64,000 bases of DNA from Jiangella sp. DSM 45060 (GTDB lineage Bacteria > Actinomycetota > Actinomycetes > Jiangellales > Jiangellaceae). The number at the start of each line of letters is the position of its first letter. Within the stretch, counting starts at the first letter, position 1. The notes under the pieces were generated by a model. It did no database searches, was not told where the DNA came from, and saw nothing but the letters and a program-made list of their open reading frames with translations. The stretch is taken from assembly GCF_900105175.1 (NCBI RefSeq), contig NZ_LT629771.1, positions 4,730,501 to 4,794,500 of the forward strand, in the 5' to 3' direction. The position numbers and the translations under genes are program-made. Shown here piece by piece: positions 1 to 8,130 of this stretch.

Positions 1-207
1 GAGGCGGTCGATCATGGCGTCGGGGGTGCCGGTCTCGCGGGCCCGCTCGACGTCGGCGGCGTTGCGCTCGATGATCGCCGCCGCGTTGGCCTCGAGCGCG
101 TCGGCCATGGCGTGCAGGGCGGCGTCCTTCTCGGCGCGGGTGCGGACGGCGAGGTCGGCGGCGGCGCCGCGGGCGGCCCGGCCGAGGTCGGCGACGGTGG
201 TGGTCAC
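1..207 (-). CDS. proA: gamma-glutamyl phosphate reductase, N-terminal part
   Basis: ProA reduces gamma-glutamyl phosphate to glutamate semialdehyde, the second step of proline synthesis, in the cytoplasm. Only the first 69 codons are inside the window; the rest lies off the left edge. The visible part starts with GTG at 207 and reads as the amphipathic N-terminal helix region of the ALDH-like family, with the typical stretch '[11 protein letters not shown]' followed by '[12 protein letters not shown]'. It lies 74 bp downstream of proB on the same strand, the usual proB-proA order. Identity rests on this N-terminal pattern plus the adjacent proB; the catalytic cysteine cannot be checked here. 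Confidence 0.88.
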   Translation of the reverse strand, partial: MTTTVADLGRAARGAAADLAVRTRAEKDAALHAMADALEANAAAIIERNAADVERARETGTPDAMIDRL

Positions 208-281
208 GCGGCCAGTCTAGGCGGTGTACGCCGCCGGCCGGTCGGCCCGCTCACCCGGCCGGCCGAGCGGGGACGTCGCCA

Positions 282-1424
282 TCAGCGGCGCGGCCGGCCG
301 AGCAGCACGAGGTCGTCGCGGTGGACGACCTCGCGCTCGTACTCAGGGCCGAGGTCGCGGGCCAGCTCCTTGGTCGAGTGGCCGAGCAGCGCCGGCAGCT
401 CCGCCGCGTCGTAGTTGACGACGCCGCGGGCGACGGCGCGGCCGGACTCGTCCAGCAGGTCGACCGGGTCGCCGGCCGTGAACGTGCCGGTGACGGCGGT
501 GATGCCGGCCGGGAGCAGCGACGCGCCGCGCTCGACCAGCGCCCGCACGGCGCCCGCGTCGAGCGTGAGCGACCCGCGGCCGTCGGTGGCGTGCTCCAGC
601 CACAGCAGCCGCGTGGCTCGGCGGCCGGCCCGGCGGTGGAACCAGGTGCCGGCGGCGTCGCCGGCCAGCACCGCGGACACCTCGGGCGCCGACGCCAGCA
701 CGACGTCGGCGCCGGAGCCGGTGGCGATGGAGGCCGCCTCGACCTTCGTCACCATGCCGCCGCTGCCCAGCCCGGACCGGCCGGCCGAGCCGACGTCGAT
801 GCCGTCGAGGTCGCTCAGGCTGTGCACGTCGGTGAGCCGCGTGGCGCCCGGCTTGTGCGGGTTGCCGTCGTACAGGCCGTCGACGTCGGAGAGCAGGACC
901 AGCAGGTCGGCGTGGACCAGCTGCGCCACCAGGGCGGCCAGCCGGTCGTTGTCGCCGAAGCGGATCTCGTGGGTGGCGACGGTGTCGTTCTCGTTGACGA
1001 CCGGGACGACGCCGAGGTTCAGCAGCTGGTGCAGCGTCCGGTAGGCGTTGCGGTAGTGCGAGCGACGGGTGACGTCGTCGACCGTCAGCAGCACCTGGCC
1101 CACCCGCAGGCCGTGACCGGCGAACGCGGACGTGTACGTGGCCATCAGCAGGCCCTGCCCGACGCTGGCGGCGGCCTGCTGCCGGGCGAGGTCGCGCGGC
1201 CGCGTGGCCAGGCCCAGCGGCGCCAGCCCGGCCGCGATGGCCCCGGACGACACCAGCACGACCTCGCGGCCCGACGCGCGCGCCTTCGCCAGCGCGTCGA
1301 CCACGGTGGCGACCCGGGCGTCATCGATGCCGCCCTGCGTGGTGGTGAGCGACGACGACCCGACCTTCACGACCACGCGCTGCGCGGCCGCGACGGCCCC
1401 GCGGGCGGTGACGTGACCGGTCAT
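282..1424 (-). CDS. proB: glutamate 5-kinase
   Basis: Phosphorylates glutamate at the gamma-carboxylate, the first and feedback-inhibited step of proline synthesis. The 380-residue product has the amino-acid-kinase fold (N-terminal [10 protein letters not shown], then [15 protein letters not shown] and LLSDVDGLY motifs) followed by a C-terminal PUA domain (about residues 285-375, ending near [11 protein letters not shown]), the standard two-domain ProB of about 370 residues. The ATG at 1424 overlaps the obg stop in an ATGA arrangement, so the two are probably translationally coupled; the same frame stays open much further upstream, but that extension lies inside obg and is not coding. Regulation by proline is expected from the family, not visible here. 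Confidence 0.96.
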   Translation of the reverse strand: MTGHVTARGAVAAAQRVVVKVGSSSLTTTQGGIDDARVATVVDALAKARASGREVVLVSSGAIAAGLAPLGLATRPRDLARQQAAASVGQGLLMATYTSAFAGHGLRVGQVLLTVDDVTRRSHYRNAYRTLHQLLNLGVVPVVNENDTVATHEIRFGDNDRLAALVAQLVHADLLVLLSDVDGLYDGNPHKPGATRLTDVHSLSDLDGIDVGSAGRSGLGSGGMVTKVEAASIATGSGADVVLASAPEVSAVLAGDAAGTWFHRRAGRRATRLLWLEHATDGRGSLTLDAGAVRALVERGASLLPAGITAVTGTFTAGDPVDLLDESGRAVARGVVNYDAAELPALLGHSTKELARDLGPEYEREVVHRDDLVLLGRPRR

Positions 1425-2770
1425 GACAGCCGGGAGTCCGTACCGCGGGGGCCGAGGTGCTCGCCGCCCGCGCTGACGCTGGGCTCCCAGTCGAACACGA
1501 CCGCGTCCTCGCCGCCGATGACGACCTCGTCGCCGGCCCGGGCGCCCGCCGCGATGAGCGCCTCCTCGACGCCCAGCCGGGCCAGCCGGTCGGCGAGGTA
1601 GCCGACGGCTTCGTCGTTGGTGAAGTCGGTCTGGCGGATCCACCGCTCCGGCTTCGCGCCGCGGATGCGGTAGCGCTCGCCCTCGTCGGTGACGGTGAAC
1701 CCGGAGTCGTCGACGGCGGCCGGACGCAGCACCAGGCGGGTCGGCTCGGCCGCGGGCGCTGCCGCCCGGGCGGCGGCCACCAGCGAGCCCATGGCGTACG
1801 TGAGCTCGCGCAGCCCCTCGTGGGTGGCGGCGGAGACCGGGAAGACCTCCCAGCCGCGCTCCTCGATGTCGGCGCGGACCAGTTCGGCCAGCTCGCGCGC
1901 CTCGGGGACGTCGATCTTGTTCAACGCCACCATGCGCGGGCGCTTGTCGAGGCCGCCGTACTTCTGCAGCTCCGCCTCGATGAGGTCGATGTCGGTGAGC
2001 GGGTCGCGGCCGGGCTCCATGGTCGCGAGGTCGACGACGTGCAGCAGCGCCTTGCACCGCTCGACGTGGCGGAGGAAGGCGTGGCCCAGGCCGCGGCCCT
2101 CGCTGGCGCCCTCGATCAGCCCCGGGACGTCGGCGACGGTGTAGCGGACGTCACCGGCCTCGACGACGCCGAGGTTGGGCACCAGCGTGGTGAACGGGTA
2201 GTCGGCGATCTTCGGCCGCGCCGCGGAGATGGCGGCGATGAGGCTGGACTTGCCGGCGCTCGGGAACCCGACCAGCCCGATGTCGGCGACGCTCTTCAGC
2301 TCGAGCACGACGTCGCGGGCCTCGCCCGGCTCACCGAGCAGCGCGAAGCCGGGCGCCTTGCGCCGCTTGCTGGCCAGCGCGGCGTTGCCCAGCCCGCCGC
2401 TGCCGCCCTGCGCGGCCACGTAGCGGGTGCCGGCGCCGACGAGGTCGACCAGCACCTCGCCGTCGCGAGTGCTGACGACAGTGCCGTCGGGGACCTTCAG
2501 CTCGATGTCCTGGCCGTTGGCGCCGGCCCGGTTGCTGCCCTCGCCCTGGCTGCCGCTCTTCGCCCTGCGGTGCGGCGAGCGGTGGTACTCGAGCAGCGTG
2601 GTGGTGTTGGGGTCGACGACGAGGACGATGTCGCCGCCGCGCCCGCCGTTGCCGCCGTCGGGGCCGCCCAGGGGCTTGAACTTCTCGCGGTGCACCGACA
2701 CACAGCCGTGCCCGCCGTCGCCCGCTGCCAGATGCAGCACGACGCGGTCCACGAACGACGGAATGGCCAT
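1421..2770 (-). CDS. obg: Obg-family GTPase
   Basis: Essential ribosome-associated GTPase linked to 50S assembly, growth control and, in Streptomyces, differentiation. The 449-residue product has the glycine-rich Obg fold (about 1-160), a GTPase domain with P-loop GFPSAGKSS and a G3 motif [13 protein letters not shown] as G4, and a C-terminal OCT domain (about 355-430) as in Gram-positive Obg. ATG 2770 was chosen because [10 protein letters not shown] is the conserved start; five more codons upstream are open but poorly conserved. It follows rpmA but a strong hairpin with a T run lies between them, so obg transcription may depend on read-through. It ends in an ATGA overlap with proB. Confidence 0.96.
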   Translation of the reverse strand: MAIPSFVDRVVLHLAAGDGGHGCVSVHREKFKPLGGPDGGNGGRGGDIVLVVDPNTTTLLEYHRSPHRRAKSGSQGEGSNRAGANGQDIELKVPDGTVVSTRDGEVLVDLVGAGTRYVAAQGGSGGLGNAALASKRRKAPGFALLGEPGEARDVVLELKSVADIGLVGFPSAGKSSLIAAISAARPKIADYPFTTLVPNLGVVEAGDVRYTVADVPGLIEGASEGRGLGHAFLRHVERCKALLHVVDLATMEPGRDPLTDIDLIEAELQKYGGLDKRPRMVALNKIDVPEARELAELVRADIEERGWEVFPVSAATHEGLRELTYAMGSLVAAARAAAPAAEPTRLVLRPAAVDDSGFTVTDEGERYRIRGAKPERWIRQTDFTNDEAVGYLADRLARLGVEEALIAAGARAGDEVVIGGEDAVVFDWEPSVSAGGEHLGPRGTDSRLS

Positions 2771-2790
2771 GTGTTCAGTCCTCACGAAAA

Positions 2791-2822
2791 AGGGCGGGCC
2801 GGTCGAGTGACCGGCCCGCCCT
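2791..2822 (-). terminator. intrinsic terminator/attenuator between rpmA and obg
   Basis: A perfect 14-bp stem (AGGGCGGGCCGGTC and its complement) with a 4-nt loop, followed on the minus strand by five T residues. It has the full form of a factor-independent terminator, uncommon in such GC-rich DNA, and lies downstream of rpmA and only 21 bp before the obg start, so it should limit read-through from the ribosomal protein genes into obg-proB-proA. Confidence 0.85.
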
Positions 2823-2857
2823 GATGATTCAGGTGTGTTGCTCGTGTGGAGCGGGGG

Positions 2858-3118
2858 TCACTCCCCCGCCGGCACGACGATGTTGACGACCTTGCGGCCA
2901 CGCTTGACGCCGAACTCGACGGCGCCGGCGGAGGTGGCGAACAGGGTGTCGTCCTTGCCGCGGCCGACGTTGTCGCCCGGGTGGAAGTGGGTGCCACGCT
3001 GGCGGACGATGATCTCGCCGGCGTTGACCAACTGGCCGCCGAAGCGCTTCACACCGAGCCGCTGAGCGTTGGAGTCGCGCCCGTTCTTGCTGGACGAGGC
3101 GCCCTTCTTGTGAGCCAT
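2858..3118 (-). CDS. rpmA: 50S ribosomal protein bL27
   Basis: bL27 sits at the peptidyl transferase centre and supports tRNA placement. The 86-residue product starts [16 protein letters not shown], followed by the GVKRFGGQ and [16 protein letters not shown] segments that are diagnostic for the family, at the usual length. Unlike Firmicutes bL27 it has no N-terminal cleaved extension before the AHKKG sequence. It lies 14 bp downstream of rplU in the conserved rplU-rpmA-obg order and is followed by an intrinsic terminator. Confidence 0.98.
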   Translation of the reverse strand: MAHKKGASSSKNGRDSNAQRLGVKRFGGQLVNAGEIIVRQRGTHFHPGDNVGRGKDDTLFATSAGAVEFGVKRGRKVVNIVVPAGE

Positions 3119-3132
3119 CTCGAGGTACCTGC

Positions 3133-3447
3133 CTACTTCGTCTCGATGCCGGTGACCTTGACCTGGGTGTACTTCTGGCGGTGCCCCTGGCGCCGCCGGT
3201 ACCCGGTCTTGTTCTTGTACCGGAGGATGTGGATCTTCGGGCCCTTGGTGGCACCGACGATCTCGGCCGTGACCGACACACCGGCCAGCTTCGTGGCGTC
3301 GGTGGTCACGGTCTCGCCGTCGACGAGCAGGACCGCCGGCAGCGTGACGGTGGCGCCGACCTCGGCGTTGTCGAGCCGGTCGACGTCGATGACGTCTCCG
3401 ACGGAGACCTTTCTCTGGTTACCGCCGCTGCGGACGATCGCGTACAC
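3133..3447 (-). CDS. rplU: 50S ribosomal protein bL21
   Basis: bL21 binds 23S rRNA in the large subunit. The 104-residue product opens [18 protein letters not shown] and carries the [21 protein letters not shown] type C-terminal signature of the family, at the usual length. It is the first gene of the rplU-rpmA unit; a clear sigma-70-type promoter lies about 90 bp upstream (see 3540-3569), right behind the rne stop codon, so the ribosomal genes can be transcribed independently of rne. Confidence 0.98.
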   Translation of the reverse strand: MYAIVRSGGNQRKVSVGDVIDVDRLDNAEVGATVTLPAVLLVDGETVTTDATKLAGVSVTAEIVGATKGPKIHILRYKNKTGYRRRQGHRQKYTQVKVTGIETK

Positions 3448-3539
3448 CGCGGACTCACTCTCTCACTCGGGCTTCGGGCGCGCATGCCGACGCTCGAGAG
3501 CGGGCACGCGGGTATGGGCGCGAAGAGCGCCGACGCCCT

Positions 3540-3569
3540 AGGGTACGGAATTGGTCAGGGTCGGGTCAA
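3540..3569 (-). promoter_or_regulatory. vegetative promoter for rplU-rpmA
   Basis: On the minus strand TTGACC (3569-3564) and TACCCT (3545-3540) are separated by 18 bp, a good match to the housekeeping actinobacterial consensus. It sits 92 bp upstream of the rplU start and directly after the rne stop codon at 3572. Positions are read from the sequence; the transcription start is not known. Confidence 0.7.
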
Positions 3570-3571
3570 AC

Positions 3572-6500
3572 TCAGGGGACGGGACTGCCGGCCGGACGCT
3601 CCGCCCGGCGCCGGGTGCGGCGCGGACGGGCCGGCTCGGCCTTCTGCTCGGCCGCGTCGTCGGTGGACGACGTGGTCGCCGCGTCGGCGGACGACGAGGC
3701 CGGCGACTGGCCGGTCGCGGCCGCCTCGACCTGCGCCGCACCCGTCACCAGCGACTCCGCGGGTGGCGGAGGCGGCGGTGGCGGCAGGGTGGACGACGTG
3801 GACGTGGCGGCCGCATCGGCGGACGCCGCGGGAGCGTCGCCGCCGGCCGTGGCCGCCTTGTCGACGCCGGCCTCGTTGCCGGCGGCGGTGCTGTCGCTGC
3901 CGGCCGCGGTGCTGCCGGACGCCGTGGTGGTGCTGCCGGCGGCGCGCTCGGCCCGGCGACGGCGGCGGGTGGCCGGCGCGGGCGCGGTGGTGGCGGCGGG
4001 CTCGGCCGGCGCGGACTCGGCCGGCGCGGACTCGGCCGGCGCGGACTCCGCCGACTCGGCCGGCCGGTCGCCGTGCTGGCCGTTGCTACCGTGACCGTTG
4101 CCGCCGTTGCCGTTGGCCCCGACCGGCATGAGGTCGGCCGGAGACGCCTCGCCGGGGCTGGCCAGCGCCTCGAGCTTCGGCGTCAGTGCCTCGACCGGCT
4201 GTGGCTGCTGCGTGGCCGCCGGCTGCTCGGCCTTGCGGCGCCGGCCGCGGCGCTCGGAGCGGCTGGACCGGCCGTCGTCGGCGGACCCGGACTGGCCGCC
4301 GGAGGAGCCGCCGTTGCCGGACTCGACCGGGTGGGCGTGAACGAGCAGGCCGCGGCCCTTGCAGTGCGGGCACGGCTCGCTGAACGCCTCGAGCAGGCCG
4401 GTGCCGATGCGCTTGCGCGTCATCTGCACGAGACCGAGCGACGTGACCTCGGCGACCTGGTGCTTGGTGCGGTCGCGGCCGAGGCACTCGACCAGGCGGC
4501 GCAGCACGAGGTCGCGGTTGGCCTCGAGCACCATGTCGATGAAGTCGACGACGATGATGCCGCCGATGTCGCGCAACCGCAGCTGGCGCACGATCTCTTC
4601 GGCCGCCTCGAGGTTGTTCTTGGTGACGGTCTCCTCGAGGTTGCCGCCCGAGCCGGTGAACTTGCCGGTGTTGACGTCGACGACGGTCATGGCCTCGGTG
4701 CGGTCGATGACCAGCGAGCCGCCGCTGGGCAGCCACACCTTGCGGTCCATGGCCTTGGCGATCTGCTCGTCGATGCGGAACGCGGCGAAGACGTCGTCGG
4801 TCGAGGTCCACTTCTCGACGCGGTCGCGCAGCGAGCCGGCCACGCTGGAGACGTACTCCTCGATGGTGTCCCATGCGCGGTCGCCGGAGACGACCAGCTT
4901 GGTGAAGTCTTCGTTGAAGAGGTCGCGGACCACCTTGATGGCGAGGTCGGGCTCACCGTGCAGCAGCTGCGGCGCGTTGCCGGAGGACTTCTTCCGCAGC
5001 GCCTCCCACTCGGCCTTGAGCCGCGCGACGTCGTTGGTGAGCTCTTCCTCCGAGGCGCCCTCGGCGGCGGTGCGGACGATGACGCCGGCGTCCTCGGGGA
5101 CGACCTGCTTGAGGATCTTCTTCAGCCGGGTGCGCTCGGTGTCGGGCAGCTTGCGGCTGATGCCGTTCATGGACCCGCCGGGGACGTACACGACGTACCG
5201 GCCGGGCAGGCTGACCTGGCTGGTCAGGCGGGCGCCCTTGTGGCCGATGGGGTCCTTCGTGACCTGCACGAGCACCGACTGCCCGGACTTGAGGACGTCC
5301 TCGATGCGCTTCGGGCCGTCGTTCTTGCCCAGGCCGCTCCAGTCGACCTCGCCGGCGTACAGGACGGCGTTGCGGCCGCGGCCGATGTCGACGAACGCCG
5401 CCTCCATGGCGGGCAGCACGTTCTGCACCCGGCCGAGGTAGACGTTGCCGATGAGCGACTGCTGCGACGCGCGGCTGACGTAGTGCTCGACCAGCACGTC
5501 GTCCTCGAGGACGGCGATCTGGGTGAGGTCGCCGGACTGCCGGACCGCCATGACGCGGTCGACGGCCTCGCGGCGGGCCAGGAACTCGGCCTCGGACAGG
5601 ATCGGCGGACGGCGGCGGCCGGCCTCGCGGCCCTCGCGGCGGCGCTGCTTCTTCGCCTCGAGGCGGGTCGAGCCCTTGACCGAGGTGACTTCGTCGTCGA
5701 GGTCGCGGGTCTCACGGACCCGCACGACGGTGTTCGGCGGGTCGTCGGGACGCGGCTCGTCGCCGTCGTCGTTGCGGCGGCGACGGCGCCGGCGACGACG
5801 GCGGCTGCCGCCCTCGTCGGAGTCGGCGCTGTCGTCGTCGGAGTCGCTCTGGGCGTCGTCGCCGTGGTCGTCGGACTGGTCGCGGCCCTGGTCGTCGTCG
5901 GAGTCGTCGTCGCCCGAGGCGTCGGAGCCGTCGTCGTTGCGACGGCGGCGGCCGCGGCCACCACGGCGGCGGCGCCGGCGGCGGGTGCCGTCGTCGTCGG
6001 AGTCGGAGTCGGTGTCGGAGTCGGTGTCGTCGTCGCCGGAGGCGTCGGTCGTGACCTCGGGCTCCTCCTCCGTCTCCTCGGCCACGGGCTCGGGCTCGGG
6101 CTTCGCGCGTCGGCGGCCGCGGACCGGCTCGGCGGCCTCGGGGTCGGGCGCGGCGAACAGCGGCGCCGCGGAGAACGCGGGTGCCTGGAAGAGGACGCTG
6201 GAGGCGCGGGCCTCGGTGGCGGCGCTCTCGGCGCCGGACGGGGCGAACGCCGGGTTCGGGTCGGTGGACGCGCCGGCGCTGCCGGTGTCGTCGACGTCGG
6301 CGGCCTCGACCGGCAGCGGCTCGGGCGCGGGCTGGGCGGCCTTGCGCGACCGGGACCGCTTGCGCGGCGCCGGAGCCTCGTCGGCGACGGCCGACGCGGC
6401 CTCAGCGGGCGCGGCACCTGCCTCGACGGCGGGCGCGGACGCGGGCGCCGTGTCGGCAGCAGCCGGTTCGGCGGCCGGAACGGCCTCGTCGGCGGCCGGG

Positions 6501-6820
6501 TCGTCGACCGCGAGCAGGTCGGCGGCGGCCGCGGCCTTGCGGCTCGCCGCCTTCTTCGCCGGAGCCTTCTTGGCGGTCTTCTTCGCGGCCGTCTTCTTGG
6601 CGGCCGCCTTCTTGGCCGTCTTACGCGCCGGTGCGGCCGGGGCGTCGTCGCTGGTGGCGGGCGCGCCGGCGTCGTGCAGCGTGGGCTCGCCGACCGGCGG
6701 GCCGGCGGCGCGGCTGGCCGCACGGCGGCGGCGCGGCTGTGCCTGCTCAGCGGTGGCGTCGGCCTGGACCGGCGCTGTCGAGCTGGAATCTCCGGACGAG
6801 CCGGGGGTCTCTTCCGTCAT
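3572..6820 (-). CDS. rne: ribonuclease E/G with long charged extensions
   Basis: Endoribonuclease of mRNA turnover and rRNA/tRNA processing, acting on AU-rich single-stranded RNA. The 1082-residue product carries a central catalytic core: S1 domain (SLIGNVYLGRVQNVLP), DNase-I-like subdomain with VVDVNTGKFTGS and VVDFIDM holding the two metal-binding aspartates, and the CPHCKGRG zinc-link. This core is flanked by long low-complexity arms: an N-terminal Lys-Ala repeat segment and alternating acidic and Arg-rich blocks, and a C-terminal arm with ESAPA repeats and Arg-rich patches. Such arms are the usual scaffold for degradosome partners in actinobacteria. ATG 6820 has AGGAG seven bases upstream; the same frame stays open upstream but lacks an RBS and family similarity. 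Confidence 0.95.
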   Translation of the reverse strand: MTEETPGSSGDSSSTAPVQADATAEQAQPRRRRAASRAAGPPVGEPTLHDAGAPATSDDAPAAPARKTAKKAAAKKTAAKKTAKKAPAKKAASRKAAAAADLLAVDDPAADEAVPAAEPAAADTAPASAPAVEAGAAPAEAASAVADEAPAPRKRSRSRKAAQPAPEPLPVEAADVDDTGSAGASTDPNPAFAPSGAESAATEARASSVLFQAPAFSAAPLFAAPDPEAAEPVRGRRRAKPEPEPVAEETEEEPEVTTDASGDDDTDSDTDSDSDDDGTRRRRRRRGGRGRRRRNDDGSDASGDDDSDDDQGRDQSDDHGDDAQSDSDDDSADSDEGGSRRRRRRRRRRNDDGDEPRPDDPPNTVVRVRETRDLDDEVTSVKGSTRLEAKKQRRREGREAGRRRPPILSEAEFLARREAVDRVMAVRQSGDLTQIAVLEDDVLVEHYVSRASQQSLIGNVYLGRVQNVLPAMEAAFVDIGRGRNAVLYAGEVDWSGLGKNDGPKRIEDVLKSGQSVLVQVTKDPIGHKGARLTSQVSLPGRYVVYVPGGSMNGISRKLPDTERTRLKKILKQVVPEDAGVIVRTAAEGASEEELTNDVARLKAEWEALRKKSSGNAPQLLHGEPDLAIKVVRDLFNEDFTKLVVSGDRAWDTIEEYVSSVAGSLRDRVEKWTSTDDVFAAFRIDEQIAKAMDRKVWLPSGGSLVIDRTEAMTVVDVNTGKFTGSGGNLEETVTKNNLEAAEEIVRQLRLRDIGGIIVVDFIDMVLEANRDLVLRRLVECLGRDRTKHQVAEVTSLGLVQMTRKRIGTGLLEAFSEPCPHCKGRGLLVHAHPVESGNGGSSGGQSGSADDGRSSRSERRGRRRKAEQPAATQQPQPVEALTPKLEALASPGEASPADLMPVGANGNGGNGHGSNGQHGDRPAESAESAPAESAPAESAPAEPAATTAPAPATRRRRRAERAAGSTTTASGSTAAGSDSTAAGNEAGVDKAATAGGDAPAASADAAATSTSSTLPPPPPPPPAESLVTGAAQVEAAATGQSPASSSADAATTSSTDDAAEQKAEPARPRRTRRRAERPAGSPVP

Positions 6821-7288
6821 GTGGTGCACTCCTGTCGGCCCGGCAGCCGGGGCGCCGCGCCTCGCTCGGCGCGCTGCTGCCCAATTGCCGGGGCACTGCA
6901 TCGGGCCACCTGGAGCGTCCGAGCCACGGCCGCTACAGGTGGAAAGCCTGTGATCGGCGACGTCCACCGGACCTGTGCGTCGTCAGGCCCTGCTCAGCGC
7001 CCGCCGCGGCGGCGCACCCTGGTCGGGGCGCCTCGCGGCTGGGCCGCTTGGCGGACCCAGCGTGCCGAGCGACTCCGCGGCGACCATGGTCGACCACACG
7101 GGACGTCGGCGAGGACATCGTCGGACCGAGCGGCGTGTACCGCCCGACCAGTTCCGAGTATCGCACATGTCCGCCCGGAAACGGCGATGGCGGCCGCCCG
7201 CGGCCGCACCACCCACACCCAGAGGTTCGGCATCGCCGCAGGTCAGCAGTACCGCCTTACGGTGTGCCGTAGATCACGTCGGGTCATG
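6821..7288 (-). other. rne leader and promoter region
   Basis: 468 bp without a convincing gene on either strand. On the minus strand a GATACT -10 element preceded by TG (7162-7157) could start an rne transcript about 330 nt before the ATG. The intervening leader is rich in dyads: the long stem-loop at 6906-6942, and nearer the start codon a CGCGCC/GGCGCG hairpin enclosed by GGCAGC/GCTGCC arms just upstream of the AGGAG ribosome-binding site. Short open frames here show shadow composition and no recognisable product. Confidence 0.5.
6906..6942 (-). promoter_or_regulatory. long stem-loop in the rne 5' leader
   Basis: Read on the minus strand, CCACCTG pairs with CAGGTGG, then AGCG with CGCT, then CCG with CGG around a TGGCT loop. 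That is 14 base pairs broken only by two single mismatches, 86 nt upstream of the rne start. In E. coli the rne 5' UTR contains a stem-loop through which RNase E represses its own synthesis; whether this one does the same is inference from position and shape. Confidence 0.5.
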
Positions 7289-8014
7289 TCACGTGTCGTG
7301 CGGCCCGGGCGCGTCGGCGAGCGGGTCGGCCAGCTCGCCGGTGTCGTCGTCCCACTCCCCCTGGGCCAGGCGGACGGCGCGCGGCGGCTGCGGCGGGGTG
7401 AACCCGGCGACGAGGCGCAGACCGGCCAGCACCTCGTCGGGCCGGACCGTCGGCGACTGGTGACGGACGACGGTGCGCAACGTGACGGGGTCGGCAGCGG
7501 TGTCGGCGCTGAGCCGCAGGACGGCGGCGCGGGGATCCAGCTTGCGCACGCCGTTCTTCGTCAGCCGCTCGACCGGCACCGACGCGGCCGCCAGGAACTC
7601 CGTCACCGCGGCCGCCGCCTGCTCGGGCACGGCGCCGGGCAGCTCGATGGCCCAGCTCGACGCCTGCAGCCGGTCGGCCAGCGCGCCGGGCCCGGCCTCG
7701 ACCACCTGGACGACGTCGAGGCCCGGCGGCAGCGCGGCGTCCAGCGCGGCGCGCACCTGTTCCGGATCGCAGACCCGGGTGACCGCCAGTTCCAGGTACT
7801 CGGCCTCGCTGGCGGCGCCCGTGGGCGCGGCGCCGGCGTAGGACACCCGCGGGTGCGGCGTGAACCCCTGCGACCACGCCATCGGCACGTCGGCCCGGCG
7901 CAGCGCCCGCTCGAACGCCCGCTGGAAGTCGCGGTGGCTGGTGAAACGCAGCCGGCCGCGCTTGGCGAAGCGGACGCGGAGCTTCTGGACGGCGGGCAAC
8001 TGCTGGTGCGGCAC
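7289..8014 (-). CDS. DUF2344 / TIGR03936 radical-SAM-linked protein
   Basis: A 241-residue cytoplasmic protein of the DUF2344 family, normally encoded beside, or fused to, the TIGR03960 radical SAM protein. The opening LRVRFAKRGRLRFTSHRDFQRAFERALRRADVPMAWSQGFTPHPRVS is the diagnostic pattern of the family (shown here only to name its key words: FTSHRD, GFTPHP). Function is unknown; links to tRNA or ribosome maturation are suggested by its genomic company only. The start is GTG at 8014. In this genome its radical SAM partner (11152-13074) is on the same strand but about 3 kb upstream, separated by three inserted genes. rne follows 468 bp downstream. Confidence 0.9.
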   Translation of the reverse strand: MPHQQLPAVQKLRVRFAKRGRLRFTSHRDFQRAFERALRRADVPMAWSQGFTPHPRVSYAGAAPTGAASEAEYLELAVTRVCDPEQVRAALDAALPPGLDVVQVVEAGPGALADRLQASSWAIELPGAVPEQAAAAVTEFLAAASVPVERLTKNGVRKLDPRAAVLRLSADTAADPVTLRTVVRHQSPTVRPDEVLAGLRLVAGFTPPQPPRAVRLAQGEWDDDTGELADPLADAPGPHDT

Positions 8015-8042
8015 GGTGCTCAGGGTCGGTCCTCTCGGCGGA

Positions 8043-8073
8043 CGTGACGTGGGTCGAAGGACCCATTGTCACG
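8043..8073. promoter_or_regulatory. inverted repeat in the divergent DUF2344 / FAD-oxidase intergenic region
   Basis: CGTGAC...GGGTC, a 4-nt loop, then GACCC...GTCACG form an interrupted dyad between the divergent starts at 8014 and 8131. The outer 6-bp and inner 5-bp arms are perfect, with a short asymmetric bulge. An operator controlling the oxidase is the simplest reading; no regulator gene is adjacent, so the ligand is unknown. Confidence 0.35.
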
Positions 8074-8130
8074 TGGGCGCGGCGGGCGTACGTTCCATTT
8101 CACCAGTCATCTGTCTTGGGGGGCAGTGCG

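Noticed and set aside
1425..2057. Extension of the proB frame into obg
   Set aside because: The extra N-terminus is Arg/Gly-rich shadow sequence; the ProB family starts at 1424 with the ATGA overlap.
5700..6120. Possible tandem repeat or CRISPR-like array
   Set aside because: The periodic GTCGTCGTCGG runs are codons for Asp/Ser/Arg blocks of RNase E; there are no fixed-length repeats with unique spacers.
3551..8047. A 1498-codon open frame on the plus strand opposite rne and DUF2344
   Set aside because: It is the antisense shadow of real genes: Gly/Arg/Val-rich low complexity, no domain, no RBS, and it crosses two genes and the leader. High GC content makes such frames common.
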